Assembly: GCA_903865035.1 (NCBI GenBank)
Contig: CAIPII010000189.1
Location: 1 to 32,337, forward strand
Reading direction: 5' to 3'
Length of the DNA stretch: 32,337 nucleotides
DNA from: an uncultured Burkholderiales bacterium
GTDB lineage: Bacteria > Pseudomonadota > Gammaproteobacteria > Burkholderiales > Burkholderiaceae_C
Both the position numbers and the translations under genes were made by a program. The notes under the pieces are model-generated. The model had not been told where the DNA came from. It saw only the letters and a list, made by a program, of their open reading frames with translations, and searched no databases. Of this stretch, positions 26,329 through 32,337 are shown piece by piece (position 1 is the stretch's first letter; every line of letters begins with the position of its first letter).

Positions 26329-26360
26329 AGCCCCAAGCACCACCACTGAGCGGGGCTTGG
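26329..26360 (-). other. Alternative-pairing hairpins ahead of gph
   Basis: In the 83-bp gap between rluC and gph, CCAAGCCCC and GCTTGGGGCT can pair in two mutually exclusive ways (CCAAGC/GCTTGG or AGCCCC/GGGGCT). The element ends about 20 bases before the gph ATG. There is no T-run, so it is not a terminator. Confidence 0.3.
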
Positions 26361-26390
26361 ATCACATCGTGTTGCTGAACTGGCTCTATT

Positions 26391-27398
26391 TTAAATGGGT
26401 TGCTTTTGGGCCATGTCCACAAAAGCTTGGAGCTCATCGGACAAAGGACACTCCAATTGCACGAGCTTGTTGGTCGTGGGGTGCATGAATTTGAGCCTCC
26501 AAGCATGCAAGAACATCCTCTTCAAGCCCAATTTTTGCAACTCTTTGTTTTGATCGTAATCGCCGTACTTCTCGTCTCCAGCAATTGGGTAACCCAAGGA
26601 AGAGAGGTGAACCCTGATTTGATGGGTTCGCCCCGTCTTGATGGTCACCTCCAAGAGTGAGTAGTTGCCGATCAACTTGGCCACCTTCACCAAGGTAATG
26701 GCCCTCATGGCGCCTGGGTCATTGAGTCCAACCACACGCACCCGTCGCTCGCCTTCTTGGGAGCCATTGGCGAGCAAAAACCTCTGCAAGGGCAGATCGA
26801 TGACTTTGCGATTGGAGGGCCATTGACCCAAAACCAAAGCCAGGTAAGTTTTACCGGTCTCGCGGTCTCTGAACTGATCTTGCAAATGCTTCAACGCGCT
26901 TCTTTTTTTGGCGACCAACAAAATGCCAGAGGTTTCCCGGTCGATTCTGTGCACCAACTCCAAAGACTTCAAAGCTGGGCGAGATTGGCGCAACTGCTCG
27001 ATCACGCCAAAACTCACGCCTGAGCCTCCATGGACGGCCACGCCAGAGGGTTTGTTGATGGCCATCATGGCGTCGTCCTCCATCAAAATGGGGAACTCTT
27101 TGGCTGGAATGAGTCCAGTTTGTTGGGCAATTTCTTTTTGCAAGGCATTCTCAGAGGTGCGAATCGGGGGAATTCGAATGTGGTCCCCAAGCTCGACCCG
27201 GGTTTGAGCGCTTGCACGTCCTTTGTTCACACGCACCTCACCCGAGCGGATGATGCGGTAGACGTGGGTCTTGGGCACCCCTTTGAGGTGGCGGAGCAAA
27301 AAATTATCCAGGCGCTGCCCCACCGACTCGGGGTCGACTTCGATAAGTTTGGCGCTTGGTGTGCGATCAGGCTCTGAGGGACGTATAATGTGATTCAC
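26391..27398 (-). CDS. rluC: 23S rRNA pseudouridine synthase RluC
   Basis: RluC isomerises three uridines of 23S rRNA (955, 2504 and 2580 in E. coli) to pseudouridine. This 335-residue copy has the N-terminal S4 RNA-binding domain (about 25-85) and the RluA-family catalytic domain with HRIDRETSG (catalytic D153). GRTHQIRVHL and the IAGDEKYG motif are also present. The start codon is GTG at 27398, with the N-terminus MNHIIRPSEPD; an internal start further in would cut the N-terminal tail but not the S4 domain. It is divergent from rne, the usual arrangement in proteobacteria. Confidence 0.96.
   Translation of the reverse strand: MNHIIRPSEPDRTPSAKLIEVDPESVGQRLDNFLLRHLKGVPKTHVYRIIRSGEVRVNKGRASAQTRVELGDHIRIPPIRTSENALQKEIAQQTGLIPAKEFPILMEDDAMMAINKPSGVAVHGGSGVSFGVIEQLRQSRPALKSLELVHRIDRETSGILLVAKKRSALKHLQDQFRDRETGKTYLALVLGQWPSNRKVIDLPLQRFLLANGSQEGERRVRVVGLNDPGAMRAITLVKVAKLIGNYSLLEVTIKTGRTHQIRVHLSSLGYPIAGDEKYGDYDQNKELQKLGLKRMFLHAWRLKFMHPTTNKLVQLECPLSDELQAFVDMAQKQPI
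27384..27389 (+). promoter_or_regulatory. Candidate -10 box for rne
   Basis: A perfect TATAAT on the plus strand overlaps the first codons of the divergent rluC. The -35 position has no good match, so support is weak. If used, it would start an rne message with a leader of about 540 bases, longer than the 361-base leader of E. coli rne. Confidence 0.3.
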
Positions 27399-27939
27399 CA
27401 GTTTGTGCGTTCTAGAAATTGATTTGATGCTTCAATTAGATCACGTTCGGCGCCCAACTGCGAGGTCGATGCCCCGAGAGGCCCCGTTGTATAGACTCCA
27501 ACTCCAAAGAAGTTGAGGTGGTACACGCCCCAATCGGTCGAGCCGATGCCCATAGAACACAGATACGGAATTACTTGAGTTTGATTGACCAATCCCGGTT
27601 GACCCAATCAAACGGATCTTAGCGAGAGAAAGAAATTTAAGATGTTTTTGGCCTTGTTGATGCTGTCCCTGATCTGCTTTGGTGTGATACCACAAGCAGC
27701 ACCACGGCTTGCTCGCGAGCGCTTGGAAACTTTTCTCACTTGGAGCGTGCGCGTCTTACGAGCGCCCACACGCCCTTGGCAACTCGCTCCTGTCCACGCG
27801 CCCAACACTAGCCCGCGACTTTAAAGGTCTCGTGCGCTCTAGTCTCAGCGGCAATTCCCCTCGTTCTTGGCATTGACTTTTGGCATCGTTGGTCCGTCAT
27901 GGGCCTGTGATGATTCAATGCAATAAAAAGGACCGCATC
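27399..27939 (+). promoter_or_regulatory. Long structured leader region of rne
   Basis: This 541-bp gap has no convincing gene; the 60-codon plus ORF at 27642 is hydrophobic only at its start and resembles nothing known. It carries several hairpins: CAACT/AGTTG (27499-27515), ATCGG/CCGAT (27533-27547) and a perfect 8-bp TTTGATTG/CAATCAAA stem with inner pairing (27580-27612), followed by an A-rich single-stranded-looking stretch. By analogy with E. coli, where leader hairpins let RNase E degrade its own mRNA, this is a likely autoregulatory leader. Confidence 0.5.
27580..27612 (+). repeat. 8-bp perfect hairpin in the rne leader
   Basis: TTTGATTG pairs exactly with CAATCAAA across a 17-base loop that can itself pair (ACC/GGT or CAA/TTG). 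It is followed by AGAGAAAGAAATTTAAG, an AU-rich segment of the kind RNase E prefers. Confidence 0.5.
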
Positions 27940-30819
27940 ATGAAACGGATGCTTATCAATGCCACCCAGTCAGAGGAAAGAAGACTGGCCATCGTGGACG
28001 GACAAAAACTACTTGACTACGAAATCGAAATCGAAGGTCGAGAGCAGCGCAAAGGCAACATTTACAAAGCCGTGGTCACCCGCGTCGAGCCCTCTCTAGA
28101 GGCTTGCTTTGTGGATTACGGTGAGGAGCGTCACGGCTTCTTGCCCTTTAAAGAAATCTCCAAGCAGTATTTCAGCTCCAACATCTCCCCCAGCCAAGCG
28201 CGCATACAAGATGTGATCAAAGAAGGTCAAGAGCTCTTGGTCCAGGTTGAAAAAGAGGAGCGCGGCAACAAAGGTGCAGCGCTCACGACTTTTGTCTCTT
28301 TGGCTGGACGCTATGTTGTGCTCATGCCCAACAATCCAAGAGGAGGCGGTGTGTCTCGCAGGATCGAGGGCGATGACCGCGCCGAGCTCAAAGAGGCCAT
28401 GGACCAATTGGAATACCCCCAAGGCATGTCCATCATTGCCAGAACCGCTGGCATTGGGCGCACAGCGCCTGAGCTTCAGTGGGATTTGAACTATTTGCTC
28501 AAATTGTGGACCGCCATTGACGGCGCAGCCAAATCGGGCAAAGGCGCCTTTTTGATCTACCAAGAATCAAGCTTGGTGATCCGCGCCATTCGCGATTACT
28601 TCAACTCTGACATCGGCGACATTTTGATCGACACCGATGATATTTTCGACCAAGCCCACCAGTTCATGTCTCACGTCATGCCTGAGCATGCGAGCAAGGT
28701 CAAGCGCTACAGAGACGATGCACCACTGTTTAGCCGCTTCCAAATCGAGCATCAAATTGAGTCCGCTTATGCAAGGACCGTCAATTTGCCAAGTGGTGGC
28801 GCCATCGTGATCGATCACACCGAGGCCTTGGTCTCTGTGGACGTGAACTCAGCGCGTGCCATTCGTGGTGGAGACATTGAGGAGACCGCAACTCGCACCA
28901 ACTTGGAGGCCGCTGAGGAGGTGGCTCGCCAAATGCGTTTGCGTGACTTGGGCGGCTTGATCGTGATCGACTTCATTGACATGGAGGAGTCTAGAAACCG
29001 CCGCGAAGTTGAGAACCGCCTGCGTGACTCTTTGCGCCAAGACCGCGCTCGAGTGCAGTTTGGCACCATCAGCAAATTCGGCCTCATGGAGATGAGCCGC
29101 CAACGTCTACGCCCCGCTTTGTCTGAGGGCGCCTCCATTCCTTGCCCAAGGTGTGGTGGCTCAGGCCACGTGCGTGACACCGAGAGCTCTGCGCTTCAGA
29201 TTTTGCGAATCATTCAAGAAGAATCCATGAAGGACAACACAGCCGCCGTGCACGCTCAAGTGCCTGTGGAAGTGGCCTCCTTTTTGTTGAATGAAAAACG
29301 CACCGAAATTGCGAAAATCGAGCTCAAGCAACGCATCAGCGTTCTTTTGGTGCCCAACAAAGCCCTGGAGACGCCCAACTACAAGCTCGATCGCCTCAAG
29401 CATGACGATCCTCGCTTGGAGAACATGGAGGTGAGCTACAAGATGGTGGATGAGGTGGAGGATGTGACCGCTGTGACACGTCGTTCACAAGAGCCCACCA
29501 ATCGCCAAACCCCAGTCATCAAAGGTGTATTGCCTGATGCTCCTGCACCTTTGGCCGAAGCCAAGCCCAAAGCGCCAACCCCAGCAGCTGCAACGCCTGC
29601 AAAAGAAACGCCAGCCAGTCCTGGTTTCGTGGGATGGCTCAAGTCCTTGTTTGGCTCCAAAAAGCCTGCACCCGTTGAAGTCGCCCCTGCACCAGCTGCT
29701 CCCGCAGGCAAGAAAGACGAAAAGCGTGAGCCAAGAGATGGCCAACGCGGTCAACGCGGCCGAGGCGCAAGAAGAAACGACCGCTCTGATCGCCCAAGCA
29801 AAGGTGAGCCAAGAGGTGAGAGCCGCCAAGACGGCAAGGACTCATCGATGGATGACAGAAGCAAAGAGCGCTCCGATAACCGTCAAGACGCACGCTCTGA
29901 GTCTGAGCCACGCAACCCAAGAGGAGGCGATCGCCCCTCTCGCTCCAATCGCAATGAGTCTGGTGACAGACGCCATCAAGAATCGACTCCAGAAGGTCAA
30001 ACCCCATCCAGCGCTGAAGGGGACAGACAAGCTGAAGCCAATACCACGTCTGAGCGTCCACGCCGCGAGCGTCAAGAGCGCAACCCCGATGGTGCACGTC
30101 GTGAACGAGGATCAAGACGCGGAGAACGCGGTCCTCGCACAGATGAGTCCGCCTCCAATGCGGCTGAGCAAGACACCCAAAGACAAGAGCAAGCTCAAGA
30201 AACTCACCCCGATCAAGGTGCTGCCAATCCAGCACCTGAGACCAGAGAGAAGCGCTCGCGAGACCGCTATGGACGCGATCGCCGCGAGAGAAACAGCCCT
30301 AACAGTGATTCAACGCCTCAAGCTGGCTCAAGCGCTGAAGCTCCAAGCGATCAAGCAGCACACACCGGCGGGTTTGAGAGAGCTGAGAGTCAAAGTTATT
30401 TTGAAACCAGGAAGCCTCAGCCCCAAGCTGGTGATCACGCGCAAGCCACAAGCCGCGAGCTAACCACCAATGCAAATGCACAAGATCACAGAAACGCTGC
30501 TCGCGTGGATCAACATGCACCTGCTGCTAGCGCAACTGCTCATGCAAGCGAGAGCTCATCCGCCTCTGACTCCATGCCCAAAGTCGGCCATTACGATTTG
30601 CCCGTTCAAGATTTGATGGCCATGACGGTGTCCTCCAATTTGCAATGGATTCAATCCGATGCTCAAAAGGTGGCCCTTGCTCAGCAAGCCATCAAAGACA
30701 CACCCAAGCCCGTGCGCGTGCCTCGCGAGAGACCCCCCGCAGTGATCTTGGATGCAGGTCCATTGGTGCTGGTTGAGACCAAAAAAGATTTGACCCAACT
30801 CAAATTCCCATTCAACTAA
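27940..30819 (+). CDS. rne: Ribonuclease E
   Basis: This 959-residue endoribonuclease starts mRNA decay and matures rRNA and tRNA. The S1 domain spans about 36-120. The DNase-I-like catalytic site has D301 (SVDVNS) and D344 (VIDFID). The zinc link is CPRC (C402, C405). From about 545 to 900 the protein is disordered and packed with R, E, D, S, Q and P: an Ala/Pro-rich linker, then Arg/Asp/Glu-rich stretches, as in degradosome scaffolds. The last 60 residues are again ordered, with [19 protein letters not shown] and a KFPFN end, a conserved C-terminal module in betaproteobacteria as I recall. The ATG at 27940 has AAGGA upstream; the track start at 27880 is too long. Confidence 0.97.
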   Translation: MKRMLINATQSEERRLAIVDGQKLLDYEIEIEGREQRKGNIYKAVVTRVEPSLEACFVDYGEERHGFLPFKEISKQYFSSNISPSQARIQDVIKEGQELLVQVEKEERGNKGAALTTFVSLAGRYVVLMPNNPRGGGVSRRIEGDDRAELKEAMDQLEYPQGMSIIARTAGIGRTAPELQWDLNYLLKLWTAIDGAAKSGKGAFLIYQESSLVIRAIRDYFNSDIGDILIDTDDIFDQAHQFMSHVMPEHASKVKRYRDDAPLFSRFQIEHQIESAYARTVNLPSGGAIVIDHTEALVSVDVNSARAIRGGDIEETATRTNLEAAEEVARQMRLRDLGGLIVIDFIDMEESRNRREVENRLRDSLRQDRARVQFGTISKFGLMEMSRQRLRPALSEGASIPCPRCGGSGHVRDTESSALQILRIIQEESMKDNTAAVHAQVPVEVASFLLNEKRTEIAKIELKQRISVLLVPNKALETPNYKLDRLKHDDPRLENMEVSYKMVDEVEDVTAVTRRSQEPTNRQTPVIKGVLPDAPAPLAEAKPKAPTPAAATPAKETPASPGFVGWLKSLFGSKKPAPVEVAPAPAAPAGKKDEKREPRDGQRGQRGRGARRNDRSDRPSKGEPRGESRQDGKDSSMDDRSKERSDNRQDARSESEPRNPRGGDRPSRSNRNESGDRRHQESTPEGQTPSSAEGDRQAEANTTSERPRRERQERNPDGARRERGSRRGERGPRTDESASNAAEQDTQRQEQAQETHPDQGAANPAPETREKRSRDRYGRDRRERNSPNSDSTPQAGSSAEAPSDQAAHTGGFERAESQSYFETRKPQPQAGDHAQATSRELTTNANAQDHRNAARVDQHAPAASATAHASESSSASDSMPKVGHYDLPVQDLMAMTVSSNLQWIQSDAQKVALAQQAIKDTPKPVRVPRERPPAVILDAGPLVLVETKKDLTQLKFPFN

Positions 30820-30844
30820 AGCGCCTTACCTGGCAGGGTCCTCC

Positions 30845-30878
30845 AAGGGCTCCTGGTGTTCTACCAGGGGCCCTTTTT
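30845..30878 (+). terminator. Intrinsic terminator of rne
   Basis: AGGGCTCCTGGT pairs with ACCAGGGGCCCT (one wobble) around a short loop and is followed by TTTTT, 26 bp past the rne stop. It works in the rne direction only, since the opposite strand lacks a T-run. Confidence 0.88.
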
Positions 30879-30940
30879 CTTGGGGGCAAGAAAAAGTGTG
30901 GGTGATCTCAAAAAGTAGGGGCGTGGGAATCGTCTCATGC

Positions 30941-30974
30941 GCCAAAGCGCTTTGGCCCTCGAGCCCAAAGGCTC
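30941..30974. repeat. Perfect 16-bp palindrome and adjacent hairpin
   Basis: GCCAAAGCGCTTTGGC (30941-30956) is its own reverse complement. Five bases on, GAGCC-CAAA-GGCTC forms a small hairpin (30961-30974). A third hairpin, TGAGAG-GAT-CTCTCA, lies at 30997-31011. All lie between the convergent ends of rne and hemY. No T-run on the minus strand marks them as a normal hemY terminator. Confidence 0.5.
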
Positions 30975-31055
30975 ACATTCAAGGTGTGAACCAAGTTGAG
31001 AGGATCTCTCAGCAAAGTGAATTGAGAACCCTAAAGCTCGGTCATGAACCAGGGA

Positions 31056-32337
31056 TCATTGCGACAAAAGGGCTGCTTTGCGCCAATACTCACTTGCTTT
31101 TTGCATCTCCGAGCGCTGCTCGCACAACTTGGCCAAGGTGCACCAGGCGCGCGCTTTGAGGGCATTGGACTTCAACCTCGGGCCGCTTCTCTCAAGAAGC
31201 TGTTGCGCTTTGCCCCACAAACTGTGATGCAAACAAATTTGACCGCACAAGTATTGCAACTCAGCCACTTGTTGATGGGCATTGAAAGCTTGGTCCACCC
31301 AAGTGAGCCATGAGAGGTCTGGGTGCAAAGCAAACAGTGCGTTTTCAATCAAACTCACCAAAGACTGGGCTTCCTCTTGTGTCAAGGATGTGGGTTTCAA
31401 AGCGTATTGCTTCCAAACCGGAGTGACCCATTCAAGCGCCATTTGGGCCTCACCGCCTAAATCCAGCAACCTTTGGCTGGCTCGAACGCACAACTCCACC
31501 GTCATTCGCTCTTGCCGCTCAAAAGCACTCCAAAGTGAGCGCAAATGCTGCGCATCTTGACTCTCATTCAAGCACGCCAAAATCAAACTGCGCATCAAAC
31601 TTTGAGAGACCGCGGCTGAGAACGCGCCGTGCTTGGAGAGCAGCCTGGCCGTATCGAGCGCGCGCACGTTGTCCCCCATGAGGCGCTGTGCTTTCAAGCG
31701 CAGCCTGAGCGCCAAGGTGCGCCTGGCCACCCCAGGACCAATTTGATTGAGCCACTCCAGGGCTGCTTGTGGATCGTGATCGGCCAAAGACCACCGAGTG
31801 GCCATCAATTGACTGGCCTCTTGGAGGACCATTTGCCCTTGGCTTTTGAGTTGTGCACCACTCAAAGTGGCACTTCTCAAATGTCTCTCGCGCGCCGCTT
31901 GATCCCTCAAGGCGTGCGCCGATTCTGCAGCAATCAAATGCAACAATGAACCAATGTGATGAAGTTCAGATGCCTCTAGCCCCTCGCCCATGTGAGTGGT
32001 GGTCATGGTGCGCAAGATGGCAAGCGCCTTGGAGGCCGCCTTTTGAGATCGCAAAAAACGACCGGCCAGCAACAAAGACAAAGACTCAACCACGCCACGC
32101 TGCAAAGCGCGCTCTCTTTGCTGGGCTCTCCACCGCTTGGCCAAAGAGGGCATCTCAATCAAGACACCAAAGGCGCGAAAAATCGCATAAATCAAGACAA
32201 CACTACCGACCCACAAAAGAAGGGCCAAATTCAAAGACACATCGACCCGGTAGGGCGGAAAAAACAAAGTCACCAAACCTTGTTGCGTGCCCATGAAAAG
32301 GGAGCTCGCCACAGCAACAGCAAAGAGCGCCAAAAAC
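31056..32337 (-). CDS. hemY: HemY-like inner-membrane TPR protein (5' end outside window)
   Basis: This is the proteobacterial HemY found in hemCDXY clusters; it is an inner-membrane protein of uncertain role and not the protoporphyrinogen oxidase of the same name. Two N-terminal transmembrane helices flank the typical VTLFFPPYRVDVSLNLALLL stretch. The rest is a helical solenoid of TPR-like repeats, with many paired helices such as AARERHLRSA and ALEWLNQIGPG. About 427 residues lie in the window. The reading frame runs open to the right edge (the track start is a TTG), so a few N-terminal residues are missing. It ends convergent with rne. Confidence 0.88.
   Translation of the reverse strand, partial: FLALFAVAVASSLFMGTQQGLVTLFFPPYRVDVSLNLALLLWVGSVVLIYAIFRAFGVLIEMPSLAKRWRAQQRERALQRGVVESLSLLLAGRFLRSQKAASKALAILRTMTTTHMGEGLEASELHHIGSLLHLIAAESAHALRDQAARERHLRSATLSGAQLKSQGQMVLQEASQLMATRWSLADHDPQAALEWLNQIGPGVARRTLALRLRLKAQRLMGDNVRALDTARLLSKHGAFSAAVSQSLMRSLILACLNESQDAQHLRSLWSAFERQERMTVELCVRASQRLLDLGGEAQMALEWVTPVWKQYALKPTSLTQEEAQSLVSLIENALFALHPDLSWLTWVDQAFNAHQQVAELQYLCGQICLHHSLWGKAQQLLERSGPRLKSNALKARAWCTLAKLCEQRSEMQKASEYWRKAALLSQ

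Noticed and set aside
27642-27824. 60-codon plus ORF with a hydrophobic start in the rne leader
   Set aside because: Only the first ~15 residues are hydrophobic; there is no good ribosome site and the rest is Arg/Pro-rich like non-coding DNA. Ribosome profiling could overturn this.
29525-30463. 312-codon ORF in a second plus frame inside rne
   Set aside because: It covers the low-complexity RNase E region, where biased codons keep other frames open. The translation is Ala/Leu/Lys/Pro-rich with no conserved motif.
32331-32333. TTG as the hemY start in the ORF track
   Set aside because: The frame stays open to the window edge and the family has additional N-terminal hydrophobic residues, so the true start lies outside.

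Overview
The window is a dense block of bacterial housekeeping genes. The gene orders trpB-trpA-accD, lepA-lepB-rnc-era-recO-pdxJ-acpS-nagZ and yceD-rpmF-plsX-fabH-fabD-fabG-acpP-fabF, together with maf, a RsmI-like methylase, sppA, a Rieske protein, gph, rluC, rne and hemY, are what I expect from a betaproteobacterium of the order Burkholderiales. A Comamonadaceae-like relative is most likely; this is a judgement from protein flavour and gene order, not from a search. There is no sign of phage, insertion sequence, CRISPR or plasmid content, and I saw no tRNA or rRNA gene.

Layout. On the plus strand, 119-4828 carries trpB, trpA, accD and lysS. A minus-strand pair of small genes (4853-5239) encodes a Lys/Glu-rich protein and a four-cysteine zinc-ribbon-like protein. 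On the minus strand, 5527-13412 is a tightly overlapping unit, transcribed lepA > lepB > rnc > era > recO > pdxJ > acpS > nagZ, covering translation quality control, signal peptide processing, RNA maturation, ribosome assembly, recombination, vitamin B6, ACP activation and cell-wall recycling. A 567-bp non-coding stretch full of inverted repeats separates it from a DegQ/MucD-type periplasmic protease (13980-15560). Then comes the fatty-acid/phospholipid block on the minus strand: yceD > rpmF > plsX > fabH > fabD > fabG, a terminator, then acpP > fabF. AcpS, downstream in the neighbouring unit, makes the holo form of the ACP used here.

Divergently from yceD, maf and a tetrapyrrole-methylase-family gene run on the plus strand (22591-24047). 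They converge on a minus-strand unit rluC > gph > Rieske > sppA (24119-27398) across a bidirectional terminator. rne (27940-30819, plus) is preceded by a 541-bp gap that probably holds a long structured leader and is closed by a strong terminator. hemY enters from the right edge on the minus strand and is cut by the window end.

Nothing here looks like a new multi-gene system. The points most worth a second look are regulatory: intrinsic-terminator structures only 15-45 nt upstream of nagZ, lepA and the RsmI-like gene; the apparent absence of the rpoE-rseA-rseB cassette between fabF and the DegQ/MucD gene; the repeat-rich gap between that protease and lepA, with DnaA-box-like motifs; and the long hairpin-rich region ahead of rne. 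Several starts in the ORF track are TTG or GTG, or lie upstream of the likely start; I have moved them where the sequence argues for it.
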